DNA of 64,000 nucleotides from the NCBI RefSeq assembly GCF_000828575.1, contig NZ_AP011952.1, positions 1,207,001 through 1,271,000 on the forward strand. Reading direction: 5' to 3'. Shown here piece after piece: positions 7,755-19,519 of the stretch (positions are counted from its first letter, which is position 1; each line of letters opens with the position of its first letter). A program made the position numbers and the translations under genes. This stretch comes from Methanothermobacter sp. CaT2. Its GTDB lineage: Archaea; Methanobacteriota; Methanobacteria; Methanobacteriales; Methanothermobacteraceae. The notes beneath the pieces were generated by a model. The model did no database searches, was not told where the DNA came from, and saw only the letters and a program-made list of their open reading frames with translations.

Positions 7755-8969
7755 TCATATTACCATGGAATCAAAGAGGAGCACGTCACACTCCTCTCCA
7801 GCTGATATCCCCTCAAGGTTCTCATCTATGACTATGTAGGCGTTTGACCCCACCATTGACCTTATAATACCTGATCCTCTGCTCTGCACAGGTTCAACCT
7901 CCTCATCATCAGCCCAGGCCCGCAGGTAGTCTGTCCTTCCAGGGCCGGAGGCGACCTTGGCCCTGCACCTCCGTTTCACTGCCCGGTGCCTGTAGTCAAG
8001 GTGCTGCATCCTCAGCAGGTAGTACCTTGCAAATACATCGAACTGCACCATGGCTGCAACAGGGTAACCTGAAAGCATGAAGACCGGTGTTTCAGAGACC
8101 ATCCCAAATGCAACTGGTTTACCGGGTCTCAGGGCCACTCCATGGAATAATACCTCACCCAGACCATCCACGGCGTCAACAACCACGTCGCCACGGCTTA
8201 TGGCGGTTCCCCCTGTTGTTATTATCACATCGTATTCACTGGCAGAGGATTCTATCTCCTCCCCAACAGTGTCCATATCATCAGGAAGATGCACGGGGTC
8301 TGCAGACCCCCCAGCACTTTCAACCAGGGCGTTTAATGTGTATAAATTGGAATTGGGTATCTTACCTGGCTCAAGGTCATCAGAAGGGTCCACCAGTTCA
8401 TTCCCGGTTACTATAACCTTCACTGACGGTCTTCTAAATACCTTAACCTTACTGTAACCTGCTGATGCTGCCATGGCGATTTCCTGTGGCCTCATGAGGG
8501 TCCCCTCCCGCAGTACCGTAGCCCCTCTTCTCACATCCTCACCGGCCGGAGCCACATTCTCGGAGGGGGCTACTGGCCTTAAAACCCTGATCTCTGACCC
8601 CTCCTGGAGCGTGTACTCCTCCATCACAACAGCATCGGCTCCAGCAGGGATTGGGGCGCCTGTGGCGATCCTAACAGCCTCTCCCTGCCCAACATCTACC
8701 CCTGAAACCTCACCGGCACCTATCGAGTCTGTGACCCTCAATGTTGAGGGGTTCCCAGGGGATGAACCGAAGGTGTCCTCTGCCCTCACAGCATAGCCAT
8801 CCATGGCAGACCTGTCAAAGGGTGGCGAGTCAAACCGTGATACTATGTCATCTGCAAGGACCCTGTGATAGGCCTCAAGAAGATCCACGGTCTCTGGTTC
8901 CGTGAACCTCTGGTTCTCATCAAGAATCCTGAATGCATCCCTGACCGGTAAGAGTTCTGATAGGAACAT
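7755..8969 (-). CDS. moeA: Molybdopterin molybdenumtransferase MoeA
   Basis: 404 residues, full length for MoeA. Visible marks are SRFDSPPFDRSAMDGYA near the N-terminus (the DRSAMDGYA hallmark), the IATGAPIPAGADAVVM region, and TGGTAISRGD in the MoaB-like domain. It inserts molybdate or tungstate into the pterin cofactor, needed here by formylmethanofuran dehydrogenase (and formate dehydrogenase where present). ATG 8969 is preceded by GGTGATGATCAG. Stand-alone gene, divergent from the ABC exporter operon. Confidence 0.93.
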   Translation of the reverse strand: MFLSELLPVRDAFRILDENQRFTEPETVDLLEAYHRVLADDIVSRFDSPPFDRSAMDGYAVRAEDTFGSSPGNPSTLRVTDSIGAGEVSGVDVGQGEAVRIATGAPIPAGADAVVMEEYTLQEGSEIRVLRPVAPSENVAPAGEDVRRGATVLREGTLMRPQEIAMAASAGYSKVKVFRRPSVKVIVTGNELVDPSDDLEPGKIPNSNLYTLNALVESAGGSADPVHLPDDMDTVGEEIESSASEYDVIITTGGTAISRGDVVVDAVDGLGEVLFHGVALRPGKPVAFGMVSETPVFMLSGYPVAAMVQFDVFARYYLLRMQHLDYRHRAVKRRCRAKVASGPGRTDYLRAWADDEEVEPVQSRGSGIIRSMVGSNAYIVIDENLEGISAGEECDVLLFDSMVI

Positions 8970-9159
8970 CTGATCATCACCGCTTAACTACTCTCTTATA
9001 TGGACCTATATATAAAGGACCCCCATATAATTAATTCAGGAATTGATGCACTCGATAAAAATGTTATCGCTACAGCAGGGGACCTCCAGTGGCTGACTGG
9101 GGGACTCAATGGATGAACATAATATCTCTACGAGGGACCCCTGTGGTCCGGGAGGCTCC

Positions 9160-10068
9160 ATGATAGAGGTTGAATCTGTGAGTAAAAGTTTTGGGAGGAT
9201 CAGGGCCCTTGATAACCTGAGCTTCAGTGTGACTGAGGGTGAGCTCATGGGTATCATCGGCCACAACGGGGCCGGTAAGACCACGGCCATACGTATAATA
9301 GCTGGCATACTTCACCCTGACTCCGGGACCGTAAGGGTGGGGGGCCATGACGTCACAGAGGACCCCCTCAGTGTCAAGTCCATGATAGGTTACCTTCCAG
9401 AGGAGCCCAACCTCTACGAGCGCTTCAGGGCAGGGGACCTCCTCCGATACTTTGGTGAACTCTACGGTGTCCCCAGGGATGTGCTTGATGACAGGATAGC
9501 TGAGCTCCTTGAACTGGTTGGTATGACCGATAGGGCCATGGACCCCATCAACACCTTCTCCAAGGGCCTCAGGCAGAGGATAGGTATAGCCAGGGCCCTG
9601 ATACATGACCCTCCCATCATAATATTCGATGAACCAACCATGGGACTTGATCCTGCAACCGCATTCTCAATAAGGGAGTTCATAAGGGACCTGAAGGGAT
9701 CAAAGACCATGATACTATGCACCCACTACATGGAGGAGGCTGAGTACCTCTGTGACCGGGTTGCAATAATAAACCAGGGCCGGATACTGGATATTGGAAC
9801 ACCTGATGAACTGAAATCAAAGATCCGGGGGGACCTGGTCCTTGAGGTGAAGGTGAGGGACATTTCCTCTGTAGGTGAGGGCGATCTCATGATTATCCCT
9901 GGTGTAAAATCCGTTGAAGTTGATGGCAGCACACTCAGGGTGTCCCTTGAAAACCGGGGAGCCATATCGGGTGTTATAATGGAACTCGGGGCCAACGTAT
10001 CAGGGGTTAACACCCGGGAGGCCACACTAAACGATGTTTTTATAGAGAGCCTCAGGGGGTCAGGATGA
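9160..10068 (+). CDS. ABC-2 transporter ATP-binding protein
   Basis: 302 residues. Walker A GHNGAGKTT, signature FSKGLRQRIGIARAL, Walker B IIIFDEPTMGLD and the H-loop CTHY are all present, with the C-terminal extension typical of drug, lipid or Na+ exporter ATPases (CcmA/NatA type). The start at ATG 9160 (IEVESVSKSFG) follows GGGAGGCTCC; the longer frame from 9109 has no such signal and adds 17 residues unlike the family. It overlaps the following permease gene by 4 bases. It works with the two permeases as an exporter of unknown substrate. Confidence 0.93.
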   Translation: MIEVESVSKSFGRIRALDNLSFSVTEGELMGIIGHNGAGKTTAIRIIAGILHPDSGTVRVGGHDVTEDPLSVKSMIGYLPEEPNLYERFRAGDLLRYFGELYGVPRDVLDDRIAELLELVGMTDRAMDPINTFSKGLRQRIGIARALIHDPPIIIFDEPTMGLDPATAFSIREFIRDLKGSKTMILCTHYMEEAEYLCDRVAIINQGRILDIGTPDELKSKIRGDLVLEVKVRDISSVGEGDLMIIPGVKSVEVDGSTLRVSLENRGAISGVIMELGANVSGVNTREATLNDVFIESLRGSG

Positions 10069-11153
10069 ATCTCCTCAAGGTGGCAAAATGGGAACTGAGG
10101 AGCACGCTGAGAAGCCGGAAGTTCCTCTTCATATTCCTGTTCCAGATAGCGGTCCTGATTTTAACACTGTTCATGTTCAGTGGATTCACCGATGTGCTGG
10201 AGAGTGGTGAAGCCCTCACACCATCCCTCACCGGATTTGCAGAGCTCGGTGTCATTGATCCCTCCGGCTTTATCCAGGGACAGCTTAACCCTGACGTCCT
10301 TGATATTCGTGAGGGAGGGGATGCTGGATCCGTGCTGGTGGTTGACAACTTCACCGGCATACCCCTCAATGCAACCCTCTACCTTGACTACTCGGATCCC
10401 AGGAGGAGCGTGGTGCGGGATGAAGTTGAAGCCGCTGTTGAACGGGCCTCCAGCCTGATATCAGAGGAGTTTGTGAAATCGCCTGGTCCCGCCCCGGAGG
10501 TCAGGGAGGAGACCCGTGGGGAGCCGCTCCCGGTTCAGCTTGTGACAAGGGTGATGGTTTCAATCCTCCTCTTCCTCCCGGTTTTCCTGTTCGGTAACCT
10601 TGTTGTGGACAGTCTCGTGGGTGAGAAGGAGCGGAAGACCGGGGAGGCCCTCCTTGCCATGCCGGTCAGGCGTTCAGAGATCATCCTCGGTAAGTGCCTC
10701 TCGGTGATCACTGTACTTGCCCTCCAGATCTGTGTATGGATGATTCTCATCCTGGCCTCGGGCTTCCATATGTTCAACCCCCTGGGCGCCTATTTCACAG
10801 TTGTTGCCTCCTCGGCTCCGGTTGTGGGGCTCACCGCCCTCATATCTGTCTATGCAAGGAACTACCGTGAGGCTGGTATAGGGATAACCCTGGCTTACAT
10901 CATATCTGCAGCGTACCTCATTGCCCCGGCCCTGGCCTACATGGCAGGTTCATCAGGTTCAGTTTCACCCATGACACTCACAATAAAGATGATATCGGGC
11001 CAGGCCCTGGGGGCTGCCGATATCATTCCTCCAGCCATCTCAATCCTGGTACTCAGCATCATATTCTATGGCCTTGCAGTCAGGCTGTTCGGGAGGGATG
11101 ATGTGGTATTCGGTCCCAGACCAGGTATACTGAGGTTAATGGTGAAACCATGA
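10065..11153 (+). CDS. ABC-2 type permease, first subunit
   Basis: 362 residues: one N-terminal membrane helix, a ~140-residue outside domain, then five or six helices. This is the ABC-2 exporter topology. Contains the cytosolic coupling stretch DSLVGEKERKTGEALLAMPVRR (seen in parts), which matches the same stretch in the next gene. It overlaps its neighbours at both ends by 4 bases (ATGA type), so all three genes are one operon and the two permeases probably form a heterodimer. Substrate unknown. Confidence 0.9.
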   Translation: MNLLKVAKWELRSTLRSRKFLFIFLFQIAVLILTLFMFSGFTDVLESGEALTPSLTGFAELGVIDPSGFIQGQLNPDVLDIREGGDAGSVLVVDNFTGIPLNATLYLDYSDPRRSVVRDEVEAAVERASSLISEEFVKSPGPAPEVREETRGEPLPVQLVTRVMVSILLFLPVFLFGNLVVDSLVGEKERKTGEALLAMPVRRSEIILGKCLSVITVLALQICVWMILILASGFHMFNPLGAYFTVVASSAPVVGLTALISVYARNYREAGIGITLAYIISAAYLIAPALAYMAGSSGSVSPMTLTIKMISGQALGAADIIPPAISILVLSIIFYGLAVRLFGRDDVVFGPRPGILRLMVKP

Positions 11154-12274
11154 AACTGAAAGCACTGGCACTTAAGGAGGCCCGTGATATATTCTCCAAC
11201 AGGATCTACATGCTTCTCATCCTTGTTCAGGTCATAATAATACTGGGGGCCTATGGACTCGCCATTGTGAGCTCGGTTGCTGCCGACCCCCAGCTGATAG
11301 AGAGGTGGGGTGGTTCAGGTTTCCTGAAGGTCGGTGTGGTTGATGGTGACGGGCTCCTCACTGAGGGCCTTGAAAGGGAGGGTCTCAGTGTAAGGGAATT
11401 CAGTAACATTGAGAGCGCCAGGAAGAGCCTTGGATCAGAGGTTGTGGCCATCGTCTACCTGAGTGGAGGAGACGTGAGGATAGAGGCCGACACCTCCAGC
11501 GTGTTCTACACAATCATGAGTGAAAGGCTTCAGGGCGCAGCTTCATGGTATATAAATCAGAAAAGGTTCAGGGAGTCTGGACTCCCATCCGGGACAATCC
11601 AGGCCCTTGAGGAACCTGTGAAGCTTAAGGTTGTCCCCATCAGGAGGGAGGACTACAGGCCCCTTGCCCTTGAGAGCTCCTACTTTGTGGAGATAATGTA
11701 CGGCTTCATCCTCCCCTTCGTTGTCTTCCTTCCCTTCTTCCTGGGGAGCAACATGGTAACGGACAGTGTCGTGGGAGAGAAGGAGCGGAAGACCTTTGAG
11801 GTGCTGCTCATGGTACCCCTCTCCGAGACCATGATAATCCTCGGTAAGATACTGCCATCACTGGTATTCTCATTTATCCAGAGCATGCTCTGGCTTGGAC
11901 TCCTGGTCCTTCTGAGGGTACCTGTGTATAACATGCCATTACTGGCCCTTCTCCTCCTCATTACAGGTCTTGCATTCATTGGTGTGGGTCTGTTCATATC
12001 AATCCTTGCAGACAGCACAAAGGAGGCCAACTCAGCAATTACAGTTGTACTCTTCTTTGCAACCTTTATCCTCTTTGTGCCGCTCTTCATGGATATGGGT
12101 GCCCTCAGCCCCCTAATAAGGTTCATACCCAGCCTGATAATTGTTAAAATGTCATCAGGACCCCACCTGGACCCCGGGATTATCTATGACATGGTACCAT
12201 CTACAGTTTTCTCGGTGCTCATCTTCCTGGCAGCCGTTGTCTCCTTCAGAAGGGAGGGCGTTATAAGGCTCTGA
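11150..12274 (+). CDS. ABC-2 type permease, second subunit
   Basis: 374 residues with the same architecture as the preceding permease: helix, outside domain, helix bundle. It carries DSVVGEKERKTFEVLLMVPL, so the two are paralogues from an old duplication. NatB-like sodium exporters and multidrug exporters share this form; the substrate cannot be told from sequence. Last gene of the ABC operon. It ends about 80 bases before a convergent gene. Confidence 0.9.
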   Translation: MKLKALALKEARDIFSNRIYMLLILVQVIIILGAYGLAIVSSVAADPQLIERWGGSGFLKVGVVDGDGLLTEGLEREGLSVREFSNIESARKSLGSEVVAIVYLSGGDVRIEADTSSVFYTIMSERLQGAASWYINQKRFRESGLPSGTIQALEEPVKLKVVPIRREDYRPLALESSYFVEIMYGFILPFVVFLPFFLGSNMVTDSVVGEKERKTFEVLLMVPLSETMIILGKILPSLVFSFIQSMLWLGLLVLLRVPVYNMPLLALLLLITGLAFIGVGLFISILADSTKEANSAITVVLFFATFILFVPLFMDMGALSPLIRFIPSLIIVKMSSGPHLDPGIIYDMVPSTVFSVLIFLAAVVSFRREGVIRL

Positions 12275-12357
12275 ACAGAAAAACCTCTCAAAACTGAATA
12301 TCGGCTTATAAACTTCATAAACTGAAAACAACTAATTGTGTCCCGGCATAAGGACAT

Positions 12358-12909
12358 TTAAATCAGTAGAATAGCCCCCACCACAAGGGGGATGACTATA
12401 TTATCCTCCACCGGTGTGTATGCCTCCACCAGCATGCCTGTGATGGCGCCTGTGAGGGCATGTATGGGTTCAACGAAGAAAAGGGACCCCAGGAATCCTG
12501 CTGCAAGGAATGCTGCTGACCCCTCAATGCTCTTATCATGTTTAAGTGGGAGGGGGTGTTTCCCGAACCTCCTCCCGATTATGGTTGATAGTGAATCTCC
12601 GAGTGTCAGTATGATGATGGCTGCATTGGCCACAGCCATGTTGAATCCAAAGAGGGAATAGGTGAGGGTCATGCCAATGAAATAGTAAATGAAGCCCCTC
12701 TCAGTATCGTCCCTTCTGCAGCCCCTCAGGATTACCGAGAAGAAGGGCAGGTAGAATCTCCTGTCAAGCTGGAATATGATCTCCCCGCATATGGCTGCTG
12801 CAAGGGAGAGGATTATCATGGAGGTGGTGTCCAGGTAGCCTGCAAGGATCACGAAGACTATGCCGGTTGCATGTATCAGCTGCCTGAAGAATTCCCTCCG
12901 GTATTTCAA
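12358..12909 (-). CDS. Dolichol kinase/CTP-dependent lipid kinase-like membrane protein
   Basis: 183 residues, about six membrane helices. Loop motifs GDSLSTIIGRRFGKHPLP and HDKSIEGSAAF resemble the CDP-alcohol/CTP-dependent polyprenol and diacylglycerol kinase family (SEC59/DGK1, cytidylyltransferase-like), where such motifs bind CTP. A role in phosphorylating a polyprenol or archaeal lipid is inference. The gene starts 9 bases after the purL stop, so it is the last member of the metK-ileS-purL run. Confidence 0.75.
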   Translation of the reverse strand: MKYRREFFRQLIHATGIVFVILAGYLDTTSMIILSLAAAICGEIIFQLDRRFYLPFFSVILRGCRRDDTERGFIYYFIGMTLTYSLFGFNMAVANAAIIILTLGDSLSTIIGRRFGKHPLPLKHDKSIEGSAAFLAAGFLGSLFFVEPIHALTGAITGMLVEAYTPVEDNIVIPLVVGAILLI

Positions 12910-12917
12910 AGGAACAC

Positions 12918-15062
12918 CTATGTGGACATGTATGCCTCAATCACGCCGTGATAGGCATCATCAAGTTCTGAGACGTCCAGGGCCACATCGCCGAATTCAA
13001 GGGTCCTGCCGCCGGTGGTTCCAATAACAGCCCATGGGACATCCAGTCCGCCCAGTATGTCCCTGGCTGATCCCCTCACGGTCATTATGTACCTTCCATT
13101 GGACTCTGAGAAGAGGGCCTCGTGGATGTTTCTGAATCTGCCAGGGATCTTCATTGGGTCTATCCTTGCCCCGATGCCTGACTTTATGGCCATCTCAGCC
13201 AGTGCCACAGCTATTCCCCCGGCTGAGCAGTCATGGACCGCTGTCACCTTATTTCCGGACCCGTCGATTATCTCCTTAACTGCCTTTGCAGCTTCAAACT
13301 CTGCCTTAAGATCTGTTTCAGGGGGTTTTCCATCCACGATACCATGAACTGTCCTCAGGTACTCTGATGCGCCCAGTTCAGGCCCTGTTTCCCCGATGAC
13401 CACTATCTCCTCCCCCTCGTCCTTGAAGTCCAGGGTCTTTATGCTATCAAGGGATAGTTTACCTGCCACACCCACCACAGGGGATGGGTTCACGGTGACG
13501 CCCTCTGTCTCATTGTAGAAGCTCACGTTACCACTTATAACGGGGGTGCTGAAGGTTTCTGCCATATCAGCCATGCCCCTCACACATTCCCTGAACTGCC
13601 AGAATACCTCGGGCTTCTCTGGGTTGCCGAAGTTGAGGCAGTCAACTATGCACACAGGCCAGGCCCCCATTGATACAACGTTCCTTATGGCCTCCCCGAC
13701 CGAGGCCGCGCCTCCACCGTAGGGGTCGAGCTTCGTGTGGATGCTGTTGCAGTCGACGGTGAGTGCAACCCCTGTTGTGCCATCAACCCTCAGGACGGCT
13801 GCATCGTCCCCTGGTTTTACAACGGTCCTTATCTGGACCTCATGGTCGTACTGCCTGTAAACCCAGCGCTTGCTTGCAATGTTTGGTGATGATATCAGCT
13901 TCAGGAGTGTGTCCTTAAGGGGGGGATGCTTAACCTCCACCTGTCCCTCCGGTAGCTGGGGCTTTCTGGCTTCCCTCTCAACCACTGGAGGGTCCGCCAG
14001 GAGCTTTGCTGGTAGATCAGCTATAACCTCGCCCTCGCTCTCAACGATCATCCTGCCTGTGTCTGTAACCTCACCTATAACCGCTGCTGGTAACTCATAT
14101 TTCCTGCAGATTTCCATTGCAGCCTCAACATCATCTGGTGCCATCACGAAGATCATGCGCTCCTGTGACTCTGATAGCATGATCTCATAGGGGGTCATCC
14201 CCTCCTCCCGCAGTGGTATGGCCTCGAGGCTGACCCTTGCACCGTTGTCACACTTGGCGACCAGTTCGGAGATGCAGCAGGTCAGACCTCCCCCTCCAAG
14301 GTCCTTGACTCCTGAGACCTCTATCTCATCCATTATCTCGAAGCTTGCCTCCATGACCATCTTCTTTGTGAAGGGATCCCCCACCTGGACCGCGGGGCGG
14401 TCCTCGAGTTCAGAGGAACTTGTGAGCTCCTCGGATGCGAAGGTTACTCCATGTATCCCGTCCCTTCCTGTCCTTCCCCCCATGAGGAGGAAGACGTCGC
14501 CGGGGCGGGGGGCGATTCCCCGCTTTATATCATTCTTAGGTACAAGTCCCGCGCACATAACATTTACGAGGGGGTTCAGCTGGAAGTTTTCATCGAATTC
14601 GACCTCGCCAGCAACTGTTGGTACGCCCACACGGTTCCCGTAGTCTGATATCCCCCTGACAACGTGCTCAAAGAGGTACCTTGACTTCTGGTCCTCAAGG
14701 TATCCGAAACGGAGTGAGTCCAGGAGAGCCACCGGCATGGCCCCCATTGAGATTATATCCCTTAATATGCCCCCTATACCTGTACCTGCGCCACCATAGG
14801 GTTCTATGGCTGAGGGGTGGTTGTGACTTTCAATTCCGATGACCAGTGCCAGTTCATCCGTTATCTCCACAACACCTGCATCATCACCCGGGCCGATTAT
14901 GACATCCTCGCCCTCTGTAGGGAAGAGGCCCAGGACCGGCCGGCTGCTCTTGTAGGAGCAGTGCTCCGAGAACATGACATCCAGCATCCCGTACTCGAGG
15001 GGGTTGGGGTCCCTCCCAAGCTCCTTCCTTATAAATTCCATTTCAGAGTCGGTTAAAACCAT
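12918..15062 (-). CDS. purL: Phosphoribosylformylglycinamidine synthase subunit PurL
   Basis: About 714 residues, the short archaeal/Bacillus-type PurL that works with separate PurS and PurQ (not in the window). It makes FGAM from FGAR and glutamine in purine synthesis. Visible marks: [40 protein letters not shown] (seen as successive short motifs) and [13 protein letters not shown] 15062 is chosen because AAAGGTG precedes it and it sits 3 bases from the ileS stop. A frame extension to 15119 would add 19 residues lying within ileS. Confidence 0.95.
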   Translation of the reverse strand: MVLTDSEMEFIRKELGRDPNPLEYGMLDVMFSEHCSYKSSRPVLGLFPTEGEDVIIGPGDDAGVVEITDELALVIGIESHNHPSAIEPYGGAGTGIGGILRDIISMGAMPVALLDSLRFGYLEDQKSRYLFEHVVRGISDYGNRVGVPTVAGEVEFDENFQLNPLVNVMCAGLVPKNDIKRGIAPRPGDVFLLMGGRTGRDGIHGVTFASEELTSSSELEDRPAVQVGDPFTKKMVMEASFEIMDEIEVSGVKDLGGGGLTCCISELVAKCDNGARVSLEAIPLREEGMTPYEIMLSESQERMIFVMAPDDVEAAMEICRKYELPAAVIGEVTDTGRMIVESEGEVIADLPAKLLADPPVVEREARKPQLPEGQVEVKHPPLKDTLLKLISSPNIASKRWVYRQYDHEVQIRTVVKPGDDAAVLRVDGTTGVALTVDCNSIHTKLDPYGGGAASVGEAIRNVVSMGAWPVCIVDCLNFGNPEKPEVFWQFRECVRGMADMAETFSTPVISGNVSFYNETEGVTVNPSPVVGVAGKLSLDSIKTLDFKDEGEEIVVIGETGPELGASEYLRTVHGIVDGKPPETDLKAEFEAAKAVKEIIDGSGNKVTAVHDCSAGGIAVALAEMAIKSGIGARIDPMKIPGRFRNIHEALFSESNGRYIMTVRGSARDILGGLDVPWAVIGTTGGRTLEFGDVALDVSELDDAYHGVIEAYMST

Positions 15063-15064
15063 TT

Positions 15065-18000
15065 TCACACCTTTGCAGGTTTTATTGATATTATCAGGTT
15101 TTCGTCTGATATCTTCCATTCCTTGGTGTATTCGAGTTCAGAGTAATCAAAGGATAGTGTGCTGGCCCTCACCTCGTTCTCTATGAACTCCCTCTGGGGT
15201 TCTGTGAGTTCCCTGAATTCTTCGCTGCATTTAACTGAGACCTCTATGGTGGCCTCAACGTCCAGGTCAAGGTCCTTCCTCATATCCTGGATTCTCCTTA
15301 CAAGTTCCCGGGCCATTGCCTCGCTCATGATCTCAGGTGTGAGTTCTGTGTCGATGAAAACGCTTCCCCCATCGAACTGAGCGCTCACTATATTCTCTGG
15401 AAGCTCTGTTTCAAATACAATATCCTCAGATGTGAGTTTAAATTTCTTGCCATCAGATTCAACCGTGAACTCACCATCGGAGTCCAGTGCAGCCTTCACT
15501 GCTGATCCGTCTGCGCCTTCCAGTTCCCTCATCACCAGGGGCATGTCCTGCCTCAGCCTGGGCCCCAGGGTTGCCGGATTTGGCCTGGCTATTATTTTCA
15601 TGTCAGGGAACTCCGTTGAGGTTTTGATGGACTTTGCATTGGCCTGCTCTGCTATGACGTTCTTGAGGGACTCTGCGGCCTTCAGAACACCTTCATCCTC
15701 AGACACCACCACCATCTCCCTGACCGGCCATCTGAGCTTGTACCTTGCTGTGTCCCTGGCCCTTGCGCAGGCCTCTATTATCTCCCTGACGATATCCATA
15801 TCGGCCTCAAGCTGGCTGTCAACTGCCCCCTCATCCAGGATCCAGTCAAGCATGTGTATGCTCTCTGGTGAATCCGGTTCAGCTCCCCTTACAAGGTTCT
15901 GGTAGATGTCCTCACATACGTGGGGTGCCACCGGTGATAGGGTGACTATGAGGGTCTTGAGGACCGTGTAGAGGGTGTGGTAGGCTGCGAGTTTATCGGG
16001 GTCGTCCCTCTCTATCCAGGTGCGGCTCCTTATCAGCCTTATGTACCAGCGGCTGAGGTCCTCCACTATGAAGTCATGGATTTCACGGGTTGCCCTGTGG
16101 AAGTGGAGGTTTTCAATGGCCTCTGTGACCTTAAGGGCCACGGAGTTGATCCTTGAGAGGATCCACCGGTCCTCATCCCTGAAGCTCAGATCCTCAGCAC
16201 TGTGGTCTCCTGGCTGGAACCTGTCAAGGGACATGTAGGTTGTTGCGAATACATAGACATTCCAGAGTATGTTGAACATCTTGTTGACGTTCCTGAGCTC
16301 ATCCCATACAAATTTGAGGTCCTCCCATGGCTTGTTTGCCCAGAGGAGATAGAATCTCAGGACGTCTGCACCATACTTCTCTATGACATCCTCGGGTTCA
16401 ACAACGTTTCCCAGGGATTTGCTCATCTTACGGCCCTCTTCATCCAGGGTGAAGCCGTGCATGAGGACCCTCCTGTAGGGGACCTCATCCAGGGCTATGA
16501 CACCACATCCCAGCTGTGAGTAGAACCAGCCACGGGTCTGGTCATGGCCCTCGGTTATGAAGTCGTAGGGGAACCATTCCCTGAAGAGTTCTGTCTCTGA
16601 GGGGTAGTGGAGGGCTGCCCAGCCAGCCACCCCGGAGTCTATCCAGACATCCAGGACGTCAGGTGTCCTCTTCATCCTTCCGCCGCATTCACCGCATTCA
16701 AGGACTATCCTGTCCACGTGGGGCCTGTGGATGAAGTCTCCCTCGAGTTCTCCCTCCACCGCCAGCTCCCTGAGTTCATCTATGGATCCGACCACGTGTA
16801 TGCTGTCACATTCCTCACATATCCATATTGGTATGGGTATTCCCCAGTACCTCTGCCTTGAGATGGTCCAGTCACGTGCATTCTCTATCCAGTTCCTGAA
16901 TCTGCTCTCCCCTGCCCATGAGGGGACCCACTGGACCCTGTCAAGTTCCCTCAGCATCTTATCCTTTATCTCGGTTATCTTGAGGAACCACTGCTCTGTT
17001 GCAAGGTATATTATTGGTGTCTTGCACCTCCAGCAGAACCCGTACCTGTGGCTTATGGTCCCGGCCCTCAGGAGCAGGCCCTTTGATCTGAGGTCAGCTA
17101 TTATGTCTTCGTCGGCATCCTTGACAAAGCGGCCAGAGTAATTTCCTGCTTCCTCTGTGAAGATGCCTGCCTCGTCCACCGGACAGATGACCTCAAGACC
17201 ATACTTCTTACCTATCTCGAAGTCCTCTGGACCATGCCCCGGTGCTGTGTGGACGCAGCCTGTCCCCTCTGTCAGGGTTACGTGGTCCCCCAGGATCACC
17301 CTGTGTTCAATCTCCCTGTGGAGGGGTACCTCATCATCGAGGGGGTTTCTGTAGGTTAAACCCTCTAGTTCTGTCCCTTTAACCGTTTTCAGGATCTCGG
17401 CTTCTTCACCAAGAACCTTCTCGACCAGAGCCTCTGCCAGTATGTAGGTTTCTCCATCAAGGCGTGCGTAGGCGTATTCGAAGTCCGGGTGGACCGCAAC
17501 CGCCATGTTCGCAGGGAGAGTCCAGGGCGTGGTTGTCCATACAAGTATGTGGGTGTCCCCTGAAACAGGGAACTTCACATAGATTGATGGGTCCTCCTTA
17601 TCATGGTAGTCGATCTCTGCCAGGGCCAGGGCTGTTTCACAGCGTGGACACCAGGTTATGACCCTCAGATCCCTCACAAGGAGGTCCTTTTCATGGGCCC
17701 TTTTGAGGGTCCACCAGCATGATTCCATGTAGGCGGGGTCAAAGGTTACATAGGGGTCATCCCAGTCCATCCATACACCCAGACGCTGGAACTGGCCTGT
17801 CATGACTGCCTTATTCTCAACTGCAAATTCCCTGCATTTGTTGACGAATTCCTCGATTCCGATCTTGTCCTCAATGTCCTTCTTGCTCCTGACACCAAGG
17901 AGTCCCTCGACCTTGTGTTCGATGGGGAGACCGTGTGTGTCCCATCCAGGCTGCCTCCTGACGTTGAACCCCTTCATTGACTTGAAGCGAAGGTATGTAT

Positions 18001-18199
18001 CCTTCATTATCTTGTTCCATGCTGTACCGAGGTGAATCCTTCCACTGCAGTAGGGTGGGCCGTCAAGGAATGAATAGCGTGGCCTATCCTCCCTCAGTTC
18101 CTTCACCCGTTCATAGATGTCCCTTTCTTCCCAGAAACTCTGGACCTTCTCCTCGATCCTGTGGGGTCTGTAGGATTTTTCGGCTTCCTGGATTGGCAT
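15065..18199 (-). CDS. ileS: Isoleucyl-tRNA synthetase
   Basis: 1,044 residues, a class I synthetase. The HIGH-type motif is HLGT in GRIHLGTAW (about residue 53), and KMSKS is near residue 590. The CP1 editing domain has [14 protein letters not shown]. Cys4 zinc motifs CPRCETA and CGECGG are seen. Attaches isoleucine to tRNA-Ile. Full length. ATG 18199 follows GGGAGAAACAC. Located between metK and purL in one minus-strand run with almost no spacing. Confidence 0.97.
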   Translation of the reverse strand: MPIQEAEKSYRPHRIEEKVQSFWEERDIYERVKELREDRPRYSFLDGPPYCSGRIHLGTAWNKIMKDTYLRFKSMKGFNVRRQPGWDTHGLPIEHKVEGLLGVRSKKDIEDKIGIEEFVNKCREFAVENKAVMTGQFQRLGVWMDWDDPYVTFDPAYMESCWWTLKRAHEKDLLVRDLRVITWCPRCETALALAEIDYHDKEDPSIYVKFPVSGDTHILVWTTTPWTLPANMAVAVHPDFEYAYARLDGETYILAEALVEKVLGEEAEILKTVKGTELEGLTYRNPLDDEVPLHREIEHRVILGDHVTLTEGTGCVHTAPGHGPEDFEIGKKYGLEVICPVDEAGIFTEEAGNYSGRFVKDADEDIIADLRSKGLLLRAGTISHRYGFCWRCKTPIIYLATEQWFLKITEIKDKMLRELDRVQWVPSWAGESRFRNWIENARDWTISRQRYWGIPIPIWICEECDSIHVVGSIDELRELAVEGELEGDFIHRPHVDRIVLECGECGGRMKRTPDVLDVWIDSGVAGWAALHYPSETELFREWFPYDFITEGHDQTRGWFYSQLGCGVIALDEVPYRRVLMHGFTLDEEGRKMSKSLGNVVEPEDVIEKYGADVLRFYLLWANKPWEDLKFVWDELRNVNKMFNILWNVYVFATTYMSLDRFQPGDHSAEDLSFRDEDRWILSRINSVALKVTEAIENLHFHRATREIHDFIVEDLSRWYIRLIRSRTWIERDDPDKLAAYHTLYTVLKTLIVTLSPVAPHVCEDIYQNLVRGAEPDSPESIHMLDWILDEGAVDSQLEADMDIVREIIEACARARDTARYKLRWPVREMVVVSEDEGVLKAAESLKNVIAEQANAKSIKTSTEFPDMKIIARPNPATLGPRLRQDMPLVMRELEGADGSAVKAALDSDGEFTVESDGKKFKLTSEDIVFETELPENIVSAQFDGGSVFIDTELTPEIMSEAMARELVRRIQDMRKDLDLDVEATIEVSVKCSEEFRELTEPQREFIENEVRASTLSFDYSELEYTKEWKISDENLIISIKPAKV

Positions 18200-18221
18200 G
18201 TGTTTCTCCCTCAGCTGGATA

Positions 18222-19427
18222 TTAGAAGGTCCTGAGCTGTCCCTTCACTAACATCTCGGTTATGCTGGGTATGTCCTCCAGCCAGGCGTCCATGACACCT
18301 GAAACCTTCCCTGTGACTTCATCCATTGTATACCCGTCCTCAAGGATCAGCTGGGCTGTTGCAGCCTTTGGATGGTCAATCGGTTTTCCTATCTGGCTCA
18401 GTATCATTATGTGGACCTGTTTAACACCCTCAACACTTTCAACTATATCTCCGGCCATCTGGTTTGAGAGGAGGTTGTAGATCTTACCCACATGGTTTAT
18501 GGGATTCTTACCTGATGTTGCCTCCATTGACATTGGCCTGTTGGGTGTTATGAGTCCATTGGCCCTGTTACCCCTTCCAACTGATCCATCGTCACCCATC
18601 TCTGCGGAGGTCCCTGTTACAGTGATGTAGACTGAGGGTTCATCATCCTCGCAGCGGTCGGCGGTGTTGACAAAGACCTCAAGGTTCCTGTCTGTGAGTT
18701 TTGAGGCTATTTTGAAGACCTCATCCCTCACAACGTTCTTGACCTCCAGGTATTCCTCGAGGTCTGAGACGTACCTGTCAACCATTGCACAGGCGACCGT
18801 GAGTGTGATGTTATCATTTTCCCTGAGCCCCATGACCTTTATGTCCTCACCAACGGCGGGGTGCTTCTTCTTGAATTCGGGTGAGTTCAGGAGGTTCTCT
18901 GCCTCCATGACTATCCTCTCTGTCTCTGAGAAGGGAGCGAATCCAACACCGAAGGATGTGTCGTTTGAGAGGGGTGCCCTGCCCTTCCTGGCAAATACAT
19001 CCCTGAGGTCCCCTGAGCCGTGGCCGATCTTGCACTCAACCACGGTGCAGGTTTCAACATCAAGGTTCAGTATGTTCTCCCTCAGGTACTCCTTGGCCGC
19101 TGAGATGGCTATCCTGTCGAGGCCTATCTTCTCACCATCAACCTCTGCTATGCCCCTCCCTGTGAGGAGTATCTCCATGGGTTTTATGACCTCGCCGCCT
19201 CCGAACTGGGGGGCTGATTCGCCGGCTGTTATCTGAACCTCGTCGGTGTTGTGGTGCATTATTGCACCGAACCTGTCAAGGTAGGCGTTGCATAGGGCCC
19301 TGCTCACTGATTCCGCGATCCCGTCACTTATACTGTCCGGATGCCCTATGCCCTTCCTTTCAACTATCTCCACCTTCTGATCCTCGATTGGTGTCTGGTT
19401 AAGGGGTTCAACGATAATATTTCTCAC
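18222..19427 (-). CDS. metK: Archaeal S-adenosylmethionine synthetase
   Basis: About 401 residues, the archaeal MAT class, distant from bacterial MetK. Recognisable blocks are [15 protein letters not shown] (N-terminal ATP/methionine site), [11 protein letters not shown] and [27 protein letters not shown] (seen in parts). It makes SAM from methionine and ATP. The start is GTG 19427 (VRNIIVEP), with AGGAGGT 7 bases upstream; the nine residues before it in the longer frame overlap that signal. First gene of the metK-ileS-purL run. Confidence 0.95.
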   Translation of the reverse strand: MRNIIVEPLNQTPIEDQKVEIVERKGIGHPDSISDGIAESVSRALCNAYLDRFGAIMHHNTDEVQITAGESAPQFGGGEVIKPMEILLTGRGIAEVDGEKIGLDRIAISAAKEYLRENILNLDVETCTVVECKIGHGSGDLRDVFARKGRAPLSNDTSFGVGFAPFSETERIVMEAENLLNSPEFKKKHPAVGEDIKVMGLRENDNITLTVACAMVDRYVSDLEEYLEVKNVVRDEVFKIASKLTDRNLEVFVNTADRCEDDEPSVYITVTGTSAEMGDDGSVGRGNRANGLITPNRPMSMEATSGKNPINHVGKIYNLLSNQMAGDIVESVEGVKQVHIMILSQIGKPIDHPKAATAQLILEDGYTMDEVTGKVSGVMDAWLEDIPSITEMLVKGQLRTF

Positions 19428-19519
19428 AGTGATAACCTCCTGATGAATATCCACAGTAATGGTTTATGGTTTTGGGGTGATGATATAAATAAGTATATAC
19501 ATCCAGTTCAGGAGAAATT

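Noticed and set aside
9109-9159. Longer start for the ABC ATPase
   Set aside because: Adds 17 residues not like the family, and the GGGAGG signal precedes ATG 9160.
18664-19236. 190-residue plus-strand ORF opposite metK
   Set aside because: Fully antisense to a conserved enzyme, Ser-rich low-complexity translation, no ribosome binding site.
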